Positions 34,304 through 44,236 are shown, counted from the stretch's first letter. The stretch: DNA of 64,000 nt from Sinimarinibacterium flocculans (GCF_003201205.1 NZ_QICN01000005.1:62001-126000), one strand, 5' to 3'. The notes: generated by a model not told the origin, from the letters alone. Numbers and translations are program-made.

Positions 34304-35482
34304 GTGCTGTTCACCTTCTTCTTCACCCTGCGCGCCGCGGGACTCAAGCCGTCCCTGAGCGAGTTCCTGACGCTGCTCGAGGCGCTGGCCCGGCACGTGG
34401 CGATCTTCTCGCTGGAGGATTTCTATCACCTGTCGCGCGCGGCGCTGGTCAAGGACGAAACCCAGTTCGACCGCTTCGACCGTGCGTTCGCCGCCTACTT
34501 CAAAGGCGTCGAGGCCGTCACCGGCGAGCTGTTCGGCGAGATTCCCGAGGAGTGGCTGCGCAAGATGGCCGAGCGCCATTTCACCGAGGAGGAAAAGGCC
34601 AAGATCCAGGCCCTCGGCGGCCTCGACAAGCTGATCGAAACGCTCAAGCAGCGCCTCGAGGAGCAGAAGGGTCGCCATCAGGGCGGCAACAAGTGGATCG
34701 GCACCGGCGGCACCTCGCCGTTCGGTCACGGCGGCTTCAACCCGGAGGGCATCCGCATCGGCGGTGCCGGCGGCGGCAAGTCCGCGGTCAAGGTCTGGGA
34801 GAAGCGCGAGTACCGCAACCTTGACGACACCATCGAACTGGGCACGCGCAACATCAAGATCGCGCTGCGCCGGCTGCGCCGCTTCGCCCGCGAGGGCGCG
34901 CCCGAAGTGCTGGACATGGACGACACCATCACCAGCACGGCGCGCAATGCCGGCTATCTCGACATCAAGATGGTGCCGGAGCGGCACAACGCGGTGAAGG
35001 TGCTGCTGTTCCTCGACGTGGGCGGTTCGATGGACCCGCACGTGCGTGTCTGCGAGGAGCTGTTCAGCGCGTGCAAGACCGAGTTCAAGCACCTGGAGTA
35101 CTTCTACTTCCACAACTTCCTCTACGAGACGGTGTGGAAGGACAACGCGCGGCGCCACAGCGAGAAGATCCCGGTCTTCGACATCCTTCACAAGTACACG
35201 CCGGACTACAAGGTGATCTTCGTCGGCGATGCGACGATGAGCCCCTATGAGATCGTGCATCCGGGCGGCAGCGTGGAACACTGGAACGAAGAGGCCGGCG
35301 CGGTGTGGTTCAAGCGCGTGATGGACGTGTTTCCCAAGCTGGTCTGGCTCAACCCCGAACCGGAGTCGCACTGGGAGTACACGCCGTCGGTGCAGGTGGC
35401 CAACGAGCTGCTCGGCCCGGAACGCATGTTCCCGATGACCCTCGCCGGCCTCGAGCAGGCCATGCGGCGACTGACGCGCTGA
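34304..35482 (+). CDS. VWA-domain protein, CoxE-like (COG3552/3825 type)
   Basis: 392 aa from GTG 34304. The N-terminal helical part (KPSLSEFLTLLEALARHVAI) and a charged middle with TGGTSPFGHGGFNPEG precede a von Willebrand A domain with the MIDAS variant FLDVGGSMDPHV (about 239), as in the CoxE-type family. Partners are normally MoxR-type AAA+ ATPases encoded alongside; none is present here. Likely a chaperone-like maturation or regulatory factor; target unknown. Confidence 0.85.
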   Translation: MLFTFFFTLRAAGLKPSLSEFLTLLEALARHVAIFSLEDFYHLSRAALVKDETQFDRFDRAFAAYFKGVEAVTGELFGEIPEEWLRKMAERHFTEEEKAKIQALGGLDKLIETLKQRLEEQKGRHQGGNKWIGTGGTSPFGHGGFNPEGIRIGGAGGGKSAVKVWEKREYRNLDDTIELGTRNIKIALRRLRRFAREGAPEVLDMDDTITSTARNAGYLDIKMVPERHNAVKVLLFLDVGGSMDPHVRVCEELFSACKTEFKHLEYFYFHNFLYETVWKDNARRHSEKIPVFDILHKYTPDYKVIFVGDATMSPYEIVHPGGSVEHWNEEAGAVWFKRVMDVFPKLVWLNPEPESHWEYTPSVQVANELLGPERMFPMTLAGLEQAMRRLTR

Positions 35483-35606
35483 ACGGCCCGGCGGCCGCGA
35501 CGCGCACGGCGCCGCGCCGCGACCGTCCGGCTAGAATGACCGGCATGTCCGCGAGGAGAGAATGCATGACCGCCGCCCCTGACCGCAGCCGCGGGGGTCA
35601 TTCGCC

Positions 35607-36284
35607 TTGAAGCCCTCCACACGACGCTTCCTGCGGCGCTGGATCAGCTTCGGCGCGGTCATGCTGGCGCTGGCGGTGCTCGGCGCCAATCGCTGGGTCA
35701 TCAACAGCACCGATGCCTACGTCTTCAAGGACTGGGCCCTGCTGCCGTTCAACGAGGTCGGCGTGGTACTGGGCACCAGCAAGTACATGCAGAGCGGCAA
35801 GCCCAGCCCGGAATTCCGCTGGCGCGTCACCGCTGCCGCGGAGCTGTACCGGAACGGCAAGGTCAAGCACCTGATCGTCAGCGGTGCCAACCCGGACGAG
35901 ACCTACAACGAGCCGCGGCACATGTACCGCGAGCTGGTGGCGCAGGGGGTGCCGGAATCGGCGATCACGATGGATTTCGCCGGCTTCCGCACCTTCGACT
36001 CGGTGATCCGCGCCAAGGCCGTGTTCGGGCTCGACCGCTTCACCATCGTCACGCAGAAGTACCACAGCTACCGCGCCGTCTTCATCGGCCGCAAGATGGA
36101 CCTGAACGTCGTTGCCTATCTCGCCCCGGCAACCAGCGACGGCGGCCCCGGCAACCGCCACCCCGTGCGCGAGGTCTTCGCGCGGATGAAGGCCGTGCTC
36201 GACATCTTCCTGCTGCGCACCGAGCCGCGCTTCCTCGGCGACCCGCACCCGATCCAGCTCGCCCCCGAGGCCGAACCCGCCTGA
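35607..36284 (+). CDS. SanA/YdcF-like DUF218 membrane protein
   Basis: 225 aa from TTG 35607 with GGGGGT upstream. One N-terminal helix (FGAVMLALAVLGANRWV), then the DUF218 core: VGVVLGTSKYMQSGKPS, HLIVSGANPDETYNEP, DFAGFRTFDSVIRAKAVF and IVTQKYHSYRAVFIGR. SanA-type proteins affect envelope permeability; the enzymatic role is not settled. The tail is Pro/Glu-rich. Confidence 0.88.
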   Translation: MKPSTRRFLRRWISFGAVMLALAVLGANRWVINSTDAYVFKDWALLPFNEVGVVLGTSKYMQSGKPSPEFRWRVTAAAELYRNGKVKHLIVSGANPDETYNEPRHMYRELVAQGVPESAITMDFAGFRTFDSVIRAKAVFGLDRFTIVTQKYHSYRAVFIGRKMDLNVVAYLAPATSDGGPGNRHPVREVFARMKAVLDIFLLRTEPRFLGDPHPIQLAPEAEPA

Positions 36285-36321
36285 ACCGGCCCCGGTCGTT
36301 CCGGCCCCGCGCAGCTCTGCG

Positions 36322-36350
36322 TTGCGATCAGTTATGAGAATCGTTATCGT
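36322..36350 (+). promoter_or_regulatory. Fur-controlled promoter of the three-receptor operon
   Basis: TTGCGA (36322-36327), 17 nt, TATCGT (36345-36350). TGAGAATCGTTATCG (36335-36349) matches the Fur 7-1-7 consensus TGATAATnATTATCA at 11 of 14 positions and covers the -10, so iron-Fur would repress. Confidence 0.8.
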
Positions 36351-36415
36351 TTCTCTTTCCAATTGATCGATCGCCGCCTCCGCCGTGGAGGCGCGATGCA
36401 GTCCCGGGGGCATCC

Positions 36416-38611
36416 ATGCGTTTCTTGACCATCGTCGCGCTGGCCGGCGCGTCCGCGTGGCCGACCGCCGGCCGGGCGACGGATGACGCGTCGCCAGCGG
36501 ACGGGGACACCGGCCTGTACGACACCGTCCCCGTCGTCCGGGAACGGCCGGACGACGAGGTGCCGGTGCAGCTCGCACCGCTGGAAATCACCGGTCATGC
36601 CGACGCCCTGCCGCGCTACCTCGCCGACCGCGCCAGCAGCGCGACGAAAGCCGATACGCCACTGGTCGAGACGCCGCAGTCAATCTCGGTGATCAGCGCC
36701 GAACGCCTGCTCGATCTCGGCGCACTGACGCTGCAGGACGCGCTGCGCTACACCGCCGGCGTCCGCAGCGATGCCTACGGTTTCGATTCGCGCGGCGACT
36801 TCGCCAACATCCGCGGCACCGCCTACGTGCCCTACCGCGACGGCCTGCGCGCACAGTTCGGCTACTACAACAACGTGCGGCCCGATGTGTACGCGCTGCA
36901 ATCGGTGGAGGTGCTTCGCGGACCTTCATCGGTGCTCTACGGCCAGGGCACCAGCGGTGGCATGGTCAACGTGACGTCCAAGCGGCCGCAGCCGGCCTTC
37001 GCGCACGAGTTGCGCGCGGAATTCGGCGAGTACGCGCGCCGGCAGCTCGCGCTGGACACGACCGGTCCGCTGACCGGCGACGGCTCGCTGCTGTACCGCC
37101 TCGTCGCGCTGATGCGCGAATCGGATACGCAGGTCGATTTCGTCGGCAGCGACCGCTGGTTCGTCGCGCCGTCGCTGAGCTGGCACCCGACGCCGTGGCT
37201 GAGCTGGACCGTGCTCGGCAACTTCCAGCGCGACGAGTCCGGCTCGTCGACGGCGTTCCTGCCCTGGGAGGGCACGGTGCTGCCGAGCCGCAACGGCCGG
37301 ATTCCGACCGGACGCTTCGTCAGCGAACCCGACTACGACCGCTACGACACGCAGCAGGATGCGGTGACCTCGCTGCTGCGGATCGACCTGGGCGAACGCT
37401 GGTCGCTGCACCAGAACCTGCGCTACGTCGACAGCGGCGCCGTGTACCGCTCGCTGTATCCGAACGTCTACGTCGGCGATCCGTACCAGCTCGACCCGAT
37501 CCAGCGGCGCCGCGTGCTGCGCGTCACTAACGCCAGCGACACCGACGCGCGTGCGCTGACCGCCGACCATCGCCTGCAGGGCCAGTGGCGCTGGGGGCCG
37601 GTCGAACAGACCGTGCTGGTCGGCGTCGACGCCACCGACGTGCGCCTGCGCGAGGTGGCCGGCACGCTGAGCATCCCGCAGATCATCCAGCAAGGCCGCT
37701 TCGACCTGTACGAGCCGGTCTACGGCAACTACATCGTGCCGGACACGGCACGGGTGCCGGATCTGGAACTGCGGCAGACCGGCGTCTACATCCAGGACCA
37801 GATCCGCTTCGGCGATCGTCTCATCCTGTTGCTCGGCGCGCGCTACGACGACGCCAGCTCGGAAAGCGTCGGCAACACGCCGCCGGTCGAGAACAGCGAA
37901 ACCTCGCTGCGTGCCGGCCTGCTGTATCGCTTCGATGCCGGCTGGGCGCCCTACGTCAGTTACTCCGAATCCTTCGAGCCGGTCGCCGACTTCGACGCCG
38001 ATGGCAATCCGTTCAAGCCGGTGCGCGGCGAGCAGATCGAAGCCGGCGTGAAGTTCGAATCCGCCGACGGCGGCGCCCTGTTCACCCTCGCCGCTTTCGA
38101 CATCGAAGAGACCAACCGGCTGGCGCCCGGCGACACGCCGGCGGAACAGAAGCAGCTCGGCATCGCGGAGATCCGCGGTTTCGAGTTCGAAGCCATGACG
38201 CGGTGGTTCGATGCCCTCGATCTGCTGCTGTCGTACACCTATCTGGACGGGCACAGCGACGAAGGCCCGAACGCCGACGAGGCCACGCGCATCCAGAACA
38301 TTGCCGCCCTGCCCCGGCATAGCGCGACGGCGTGGCTACGCTGGCGCTTCGCGCTGTTCGGTCTGCCCGGCTTCTCGATCGGCGGCGGCGCGCGGTATAC
38401 CGCCACCCTGCCATCCGAGGGCGGCACGGTCGAAGTGCCGGCTGTCACGCTGTTCGATGCGATGGCTGCCTGGGAATCCGAGCACTGGCGCATCGCCGTC
38501 AACGGCACCAACCTCGAGGACGAGTCGGTCCTGTCGATCTGCCTCGAGCGCGGCGACTGCTTCTACGGCTCGCGGCGCAACGTCGTCGGCAGTGTCGCCT
38601 ACCGTTTCTGA
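36416..38611 (+). CDS. TonB-dependent siderophore receptor (FhuA/ferrichrome type)
   Basis: 731 aa. Signal peptide, then a TonB-box-like VQLAPLEITGH. The plug shows TPQSISVISAERL, ALRYTAGVRSDAYG, IRGTAYVPYRDGL and VEVLRGPSSVLYGQG; the barrel ends GSVAYRF with a terminal Phe. The last loop has CLERGDCFYGS, typical of ferrichrome/ferrioxamine receptors. The ligand class is inferred from similarity. First gene of the Fur-controlled operon; the next gene overlaps its stop by one base (TGATG). Confidence 0.93.
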   Translation: MRFLTIVALAGASAWPTAGRATDDASPADGDTGLYDTVPVVRERPDDEVPVQLAPLEITGHADALPRYLADRASSATKADTPLVETPQSISVISAERLLDLGALTLQDALRYTAGVRSDAYGFDSRGDFANIRGTAYVPYRDGLRAQFGYYNNVRPDVYALQSVEVLRGPSSVLYGQGTSGGMVNVTSKRPQPAFAHELRAEFGEYARRQLALDTTGPLTGDGSLLYRLVALMRESDTQVDFVGSDRWFVAPSLSWHPTPWLSWTVLGNFQRDESGSSTAFLPWEGTVLPSRNGRIPTGRFVSEPDYDRYDTQQDAVTSLLRIDLGERWSLHQNLRYVDSGAVYRSLYPNVYVGDPYQLDPIQRRRVLRVTNASDTDARALTADHRLQGQWRWGPVEQTVLVGVDATDVRLREVAGTLSIPQIIQQGRFDLYEPVYGNYIVPDTARVPDLELRQTGVYIQDQIRFGDRLILLLGARYDDASSESVGNTPPVENSETSLRAGLLYRFDAGWAPYVSYSESFEPVADFDADGNPFKPVRGEQIEAGVKFESADGGALFTLAAFDIEETNRLAPGDTPAEQKQLGIAEIRGFEFEAMTRWFDALDLLLSYTYLDGHSDEGPNADEATRIQNIAALPRHSATAWLRWRFALFGLPGFSIGGGARYTATLPSEGGTVEVPAVTLFDAMAAWESEHWRIAVNGTNLEDESVLSICLERGDCFYGSRRNVVGSVAYRF

Positions 38612-40881
38612 TGCGCCTCGCCACGTCGATCCGGGCCGTGCTAACGGCGAGCGCCTTCATCGTCACGACGTCGGCGACCGCCGAGGACGCGCCGCCCGGA
38701 ACGATCCCCGTCGAACCCCTGCGCACTGCAGCGCCCCCCGAGGCTGAAGCATCGCGCGCCACCCCCGTGGGCCTGGAGACCATCGTCGTCACCGGCGAGC
38801 TGATCGCGCGCGATGCCGACCAGACCACCAGCAGCGTCGCCGTGCATACCGGCGCGGAGATCGAGCGCAGCACCGCGCTCGATGTCTACGATGTGATCCG
38901 CGCCACGCCCAACGCCGGCCTGGAGGACAGTGACTACGGCTTCGGCGGCATGACGCTGCGCGGCATCGGCAGCTACGGCGCGAGCGGCGCCGGTGCCTAC
39001 GCGTCGTACGGCACGACCAATGTCGTCGTCATCGACGGCGTCGGCCTGCCGCGCTCGGCACTGAGCTACGCTGATCTGTCCGCCCTCGACCTCGACACCG
39101 TCGAGATCTTCCGCGGTCCGCAGTCCACCAGCCAGGGCCGCAATGCGATGGGCGGTGCGGTGGTGATCAACAGCATCGCGCCGGAGCCCCTGCCCGCATT
39201 CACCGGCCAGGCCCGCGGCCGCATCGCGGGCGGAGACGATGGCCATCGGCAGTACGCCGGCGCGGCGGAAGCGACGCTGTGGCCAGACGTGTTCGCACTG
39301 CGCGGTGTCTACGACGATCGCCGCGACGACGGCGACATCACCAACACGACGCGCAACGAGGACGACGCGGCACGCCGCGACAGCCGCAGCCTGCGCCTGC
39401 GCGCGCGACTGCGGCCCGGCGGCACAGACAGCCCCTACGACGTGCTGTTCGGCGTCGCCGACGTCGAGCAGTCCCGCGGCAGCACCTACGTGCAGCTCGA
39501 GCACGAGCACGACCGTGTGGCGCGCAACGACCAGCCGCAGGACTTCGACAACCGCTCGCAGCTGTACTCGATCGACCAGCGACTGCAGCTCGGCGACGCC
39601 TGGACGCTGCGCGCCGTCAGCGCATGGTTCCGCTCCGGGACCCTGAGTCGCTTCGACACCGACTACGACGAACGCAACGGCGGCGCGACGGTGCAGCGCG
39701 AGGACTCGGACGGCTTCTCGCAGGAGCTGCGGCTGAACTACACCGGCGAGCGCGTCCGCGGCACCGTCGGCGCCTACTTCTACGACGAGTCCAACCAGGA
39801 CCGGAGTGACGGCTACCTCGACCTCAATTTCGTGCTGGGCTTCACCGGCCTCTGCGCCGTCCAGGTCGTCTGTACCCTGCCGCTCGGCAACATCGTCTTC
39901 GAGTCCGGACTGCCGTCGGATGTGAAGGACATGGCGGTGTTCGGCGAACTGGACTGGGACGCGACCGACCGACTGACGCTCACCGCCGGTCTGCGGGCCG
40001 ATCGCGAGGAGAACCGCCGGGTGTTCGAGACCGCCTACGCCGGAGACTCGCTGACCGCCAGCCTGCTGGTCGCCACCTTGCGCGGCAGCGTGCTGCCGGC
40101 GGATGCCGAAGTGCCCGTGTCGCGCGAATTCTCCGAGGTACTGCCGAAATTCGCAGCGCGCTATGCGCTGTTCGACCACTGGTATCTCGGTGCCGCCTAC
40201 GCCAAGGGCTACCGTCCGGGCGGCGACGGCTACAACCAGGTCTCCGGGCGCTACTTCAGCTTCGATTCCGAACGCACGCGCAACACCGAACTGTCGCTCA
40301 AGGGCACGCACACCCCGTGGCGGCTGCAGGCGGCGCTCAACCTGTTCCACACGCGCTGGGACGACATGCAGGTCCAGGGTGGCGAAGGCATCGACAACTA
40401 CATGGAGAACGCCGGCCGCGCGACGATCCGCGGCGGCGAACTGGAATTGCGCTGGCGCGCGCTCGACGCCCTGCAGATCGTCGGCGGTTTCGGCCTGACC
40501 CGCGGCCGCTTCGACGCGTACATCAGCACGCAGGGCGAGGACTTCGCCGGCAACCGCCTGCCCAAGGCGCCGACGTACACGGGCGTGCTCGCACTCGAAT
40601 GGATGCCGCTGCCCGGCCTGCTGATCCGCCCGGATGTTCTCTGGATCGGCGCGACGCCCGCCAACGCCGACAACAATCCCGTGCACGAACTGTCAGGCTA
40701 CCGACTGCTCAACCTTGCGGTGCGCTGGCAGTCCGGCAACTGGAGCCTGTTCTTCGCTGGCACCAATCTGGCCGACGAGCACTACCGCAAGGACGCCAAC
40801 AACTTCGGCAGTGCCGGCTACGACGTCGTCAGCCTCGGCGAACGGCGGCGATTGAGCGGCGGCATCGAGTTCGCATTCTGA
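38611..40881 (+). CDS. TonB-dependent receptor (second of operon)
   Basis: 756 aa from ATG 38611. Signal peptide ends SATAE; TonB box near GLETIVVTGEL. The plug has DVYDVIRATPNAGLE, MTLRGIGSYG and VEIFRGPQSTSQGRNAMGG; the barrel ends GGIEFAF. An extracellular loop carries CAVQVVC, a probable disulfide. More like the broad-range iron-complex receptors than the first gene. The upstream in-frame extension to 38332 is antiparallel-free but lies inside the previous gene, so it is rejected. Confidence 0.92.
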   Translation: MRLATSIRAVLTASAFIVTTSATAEDAPPGTIPVEPLRTAAPPEAEASRATPVGLETIVVTGELIARDADQTTSSVAVHTGAEIERSTALDVYDVIRATPNAGLEDSDYGFGGMTLRGIGSYGASGAGAYASYGTTNVVVIDGVGLPRSALSYADLSALDLDTVEIFRGPQSTSQGRNAMGGAVVINSIAPEPLPAFTGQARGRIAGGDDGHRQYAGAAEATLWPDVFALRGVYDDRRDDGDITNTTRNEDDAARRDSRSLRLRARLRPGGTDSPYDVLFGVADVEQSRGSTYVQLEHEHDRVARNDQPQDFDNRSQLYSIDQRLQLGDAWTLRAVSAWFRSGTLSRFDTDYDERNGGATVQREDSDGFSQELRLNYTGERVRGTVGAYFYDESNQDRSDGYLDLNFVLGFTGLCAVQVVCTLPLGNIVFESGLPSDVKDMAVFGELDWDATDRLTLTAGLRADREENRRVFETAYAGDSLTASLLVATLRGSVLPADAEVPVSREFSEVLPKFAARYALFDHWYLGAAYAKGYRPGGDGYNQVSGRYFSFDSERTRNTELSLKGTHTPWRLQAALNLFHTRWDDMQVQGGEGIDNYMENAGRATIRGGELELRWRALDALQIVGGFGLTRGRFDAYISTQGEDFAGNRLPKAPTYTGVLALEWMPLPGLLIRPDVLWIGATPANADNNPVHELSGYRLLNLAVRWQSGNWSLFFAGTNLADEHYRKDANNFGSAGYDVVSLGERRRLSGGIEFAF

Positions 40882-40894
40882 GGAATCGCACGAC

Positions 40895-41905
40895 ATGACT
40901 GACGCAACGATCCGCGATGTCGCCACGCTCGAGGCTATCGTCGGCAAGGTGCCCGGCCCGCTCGACATGAAGGTCATGGACCATCTCGATGACAGTGCCC
41001 TGCGCTGGCTGACGCTGTCGCCGCTGCTGTTCGTCGCGTTCGGATCGGGCACGCGCATCGGCATCACGCCGGGCAGCGGCGCGCCGGGCTTCGTCGAGGC
41101 CGACGGTGCGCGACGCCTGCGGCTGCCCGTCGCCTCGCTCGATGAACCGACGCTGGCACAGCCGGGCGACGGCTTCGGCACCCTCATGCTGCTGCCGGGC
41201 GTGGCGGAAACGCTGCGCGTCAACGGTCGCGTCGCGGCCATCGACCGGAACGCGATCGAACTGGCCATCGACGAGTGCTACCTGCACTGCGCCAAGGCGC
41301 TGATCCGCTCGGACTTCTGGGCGGCGTCGCCACGCAGCGACGTACCGGACGCGAGCGAAGCCTTTCTCGGCGAAACCCGCTTCATGGCGCTGGCGACGGT
41401 CGACGCGAACGGCCGCGCCGACGTCAGCCCCAAGGGCGATCCGGCCGGCACGATGTTGAGACGGCACGATGGCGCCGTCTGGTATGCGGATCGTCCGGGC
41501 AACCGCCGCGTCGACAGCTTCCGCAACCTGCTCACGCAGCCGCGCCTCGCTGCGATTGCGCTGATTCCCGGATCGAGCCGCATCGCCGTGCTCGGCGGCA
41601 GCGCAACGATCACCACGGACGAGACGATGCGAAACGCCTTCAGCGTGCGCGAACGCGTCCCCAGGATCGTCACCCGCGTCGATGCACCGGCGCTGGCGAT
41701 TCGCGACAGCGCCGCACTCGCGCGGCTGGCTCCGTGGCCGCTTACCACTAGGCCCGCCGACGTCGATGCCGCGGCGATGTTCGCCACGCACGTCCAGCAG
41801 AGCACGGCCACGGGCATGCAGGCGAAGCTCGCGCGTGCGGCGCTGAAGATTCCGGGCCTGATGAGGAAGGGCTTGGACCACGACTACAAGAACAACCTGT
41901 ACTGA
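40895..41905 (+). CDS. Tandem PPOX/FMN split-barrel flavoprotein (MSMEG_1061-like) between receptors
   Basis: 336 aa. The C-terminal half has the FMN-binding consensus LATVDANGRADVSPKGDP and YADRPGNRRVDSFRNLL; the N-terminal half lacks that but has LLPGVAETLRVNGR and the closing YLHCAKALIRSDFW. The protein is therefore a tandem of two PPOX-like units with motifs divided between them. Cytoplasmic, no signal. Split-barrel FMN proteins include heme-degrading HugZ/HutZ and various reductases. Being in a Fur-controlled receptor operon, it may release iron from an imported chelate or haem; this is inference. GAGGAA lies about 12 nt upstream. Confidence 0.82.
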   Translation: MTDATIRDVATLEAIVGKVPGPLDMKVMDHLDDSALRWLTLSPLLFVAFGSGTRIGITPGSGAPGFVEADGARRLRLPVASLDEPTLAQPGDGFGTLMLLPGVAETLRVNGRVAAIDRNAIELAIDECYLHCAKALIRSDFWAASPRSDVPDASEAFLGETRFMALATVDANGRADVSPKGDPAGTMLRRHDGAVWYADRPGNRRVDSFRNLLTQPRLAAIALIPGSSRIAVLGGSATITTDETMRNAFSVRERVPRIVTRVDAPALAIRDSAALARLAPWPLTTRPADVDAAAMFATHVQQSTATGMQAKLARAALKIPGLMRKGLDHDYKNNLY

Positions 41906-41911
41906 TCGGCG

Positions 41912-44164
41912 ATGCTCCCTTTGTCCGCCCCCGGCCGCCTCGCCCTGATCCTGCTGTCGATGCTGCCGGCAGCGTCCCTCGCGCAGCAGGCCGACGACAC
42001 GCCGCTGCCCGTCATCGACGTACCGCACTCCGACGACGCGGCACCCCCGGCCGATCCGCCGACGCATGGCGACGATGCCGTGCTGCTGCCGGTGATCGTC
42101 GTCACCGGCGAGAACCTCGAACGTGATCTGCATGAACTGGGCAGCAGCGTACAGGTGCTGCTTGCCGAGGACATCGCGTCGACGGCGATGGACGATGTCT
42201 ACGACGCCTTCCTGCGCACGGCCAACGTCAATGCCAACACCTCGAAGCTCGGCGGCTTCGGCGGCTTCGTGATCCGCGGCATCTCCGACACCGGGGTGTC
42301 CGACGCGTCGGTCGGCTCGGTCGCGCCGCTGGCGAGCATCCTCGTCGACGGCGTGCCGCTGTCGATTGCCGGCGCGCGCGCCGGCCCGCTCGATTTCTGG
42401 GACATCGACACCGTCGAGGTCCTGCGCGGTCCGCAGTCCACCAATCAGGGACAGGGCGCGCTCGCCGGCGCGATCCTGCTGAACACGCGCGATCCGGACG
42501 AGACGTTCAACGTTCGCGGCCGCGTGCGACGCGGCGAGTACGGCAACGAGCAGCTTGCCGGCGCCGTCGGCACGCCGCTGGGCGGCGGCTTCGCGATCCG
42601 CGGTGCCATCCAGCACAGCGAGGCCGACAACGCCGCGTGGAACCTCACGCGCGGGGAACCGGCCAATGCGCAGGAGTCGAACAACGCCCGCGTGAAGCTC
42701 GGCTGGAGCGACGTATCGGAGCACGCGCCGTCGGTGCTGCTGAGCTACACGCGTGCCGATGCCTTCAAGGGTCAGGGCCAGCTCACCGGCGAGCCGCGAG
42801 ACCGGCAGACCGTGGCCAACGATCCGGAGACACTGGAATCCGACTCCGAGCTGCTGGCCCTGCGCAGCCGTTTGCATCTATCTAAGCGCTGGTCGCTGGA
42901 GCTGATCAGCGGCTACGGCCAGACCGACCTGCGCAGCGAGGACGACTACAACACCAGCGCCGAACCCGATGGCGTGATCGTCAATACCAACGACGACCGC
43001 AGCCTGACGCAGGAGCTGCGCCTGCGCTTCGATGCACTGAACCTGTTCGGCCGCGATGCACGCGGCGTTATCGGCCTCTACGGCGCCGATCTCGACACCG
43101 ACAGCACGCTGCGCGTGATCGACGGCAATGTCACCGGCGGCGAGCCGATCGACGCCTGGCTCGACATCGATTCCGACATCGATCAGCAGCGCCGCGGCTG
43201 GGCAGCGTTCGGCGAGATGGACTGGGACGTCGCGCAGGACTGGACGCTGACGCTGGGCCTGCGCGTTGATCAGGAGACCCTGGATTTCGCCTACGTCTCG
43301 GACTCGTCCCTGTCCATCCTGCAGGACGACGACTCGCTCCCGGGCGACCTGATCGGCGGCCTGATCGGTCCCGCGGTCGGCCTTCCGGCCGACGCCGAGG
43401 GTGCGGGCCGCAGCAAGACCACCGCGGTGCTGCCCAAGCTCGGCCTGCGCTGGCGCATCACCGATGAGCTGACCATGGGCGTGCTCGCGCAGCGCGCCTT
43501 CCGCGCCGGCGGGCTGTCGGTGAACTTCGTGCGCGGCACGTTCGAGGAGTTTGATCCGGAGTTCACCACGACCGGCGAGCTGTTCGTGCGTGCCGAGCTA
43601 TGGGATCGCCGGCTGCGGCTGCGCGGCAACGTCTTCTACACCGACTGGCGCGAACAGCAGGTCGCCGTGCAGCTGTCGGATGACCCCAACGATGCGCAGA
43701 CCGAGAATGCCGGACGGTCGCGTCTGTACGGTGCGGAACTCGAACTCGACACCGCATCGCTGCGGGGCTTCCGTGGGTTCGCGTCGCTGGGCTACGCACG
43801 CACCGAGTTCCTCGAGTTCGACAGCTCGGGCGGCGACTTCAGCGGCAACGAGTTCCCGAGTGCACCGCGCTGGCAGGGCGGCGCCGGCGTGCTGTGGGAG
43901 TACGGCGGCTATGGCCCCTATCTGCAGGTCGATGCCAACTTCATCGACGACACGTTCCGTCGCGCGGACAACGATCCGGAACAGACGTCCGACGCCTACA
44001 CCCTGCTCAACGGTCGCGCCGGCTGGCGCTTCCGGCACTTCGAGCTGTACGTGATCGGCCGCAACCTGGCCGACCGCTTCTACGTGACGCAGCGCGCCTT
44101 CGGCAGCTTCATGGCCGGCGAGCCGCGCACGCTGATCGGCGGCGTCGAGTTCGACTGGGACTGA
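41912..44164 (+). CDS. TonB-dependent receptor (third of operon)
   Basis: 750 aa. Signal peptide ends SLAQQA; TonB box near LLPVIVVTGENL. The plug has DVYDAFLRTANVNANTS, FVIRGISDTG and VEVLRGPQSTNQGQGALAG; the barrel ends GGVEFDWD, unusual in lacking the terminal Phe/Trp (WD). It is similar in design to the second receptor, consistent with duplication. It starts 6 nt after the flavoprotein stop. Confidence 0.92.
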   Translation: MLPLSAPGRLALILLSMLPAASLAQQADDTPLPVIDVPHSDDAAPPADPPTHGDDAVLLPVIVVTGENLERDLHELGSSVQVLLAEDIASTAMDDVYDAFLRTANVNANTSKLGGFGGFVIRGISDTGVSDASVGSVAPLASILVDGVPLSIAGARAGPLDFWDIDTVEVLRGPQSTNQGQGALAGAILLNTRDPDETFNVRGRVRRGEYGNEQLAGAVGTPLGGGFAIRGAIQHSEADNAAWNLTRGEPANAQESNNARVKLGWSDVSEHAPSVLLSYTRADAFKGQGQLTGEPRDRQTVANDPETLESDSELLALRSRLHLSKRWSLELISGYGQTDLRSEDDYNTSAEPDGVIVNTNDDRSLTQELRLRFDALNLFGRDARGVIGLYGADLDTDSTLRVIDGNVTGGEPIDAWLDIDSDIDQQRRGWAAFGEMDWDVAQDWTLTLGLRVDQETLDFAYVSDSSLSILQDDDSLPGDLIGGLIGPAVGLPADAEGAGRSKTTAVLPKLGLRWRITDELTMGVLAQRAFRAGGLSVNFVRGTFEEFDPEFTTTGELFVRAELWDRRLRLRGNVFYTDWREQQVAVQLSDDPNDAQTENAGRSRLYGAELELDTASLRGFRGFASLGYARTEFLEFDSSGGDFSGNEFPSAPRWQGGAGVLWEYGGYGPYLQVDANFIDDTFRRADNDPEQTSDAYTLLNGRAGWRFRHFELYVIGRNLADRFYVTQRAFGSFMAGEPRTLIGGVEFDWD

Positions 44165-44236
44165 TGTTCCGGGGCCGGCACCGGGCTGGCGCGGTATTTG
44201 CGCCCCGTGGAGCCGCCATTCGAACCGGAGCCGGCG

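Noticed and set aside
38641-42877. Two long minus-strand frames (681 and 682 aa) opposite the TonB receptors
   Set aside because: Composition mirrors receptor codons; no signal peptide, motif or start site. Receptor reading frames are unambiguous.
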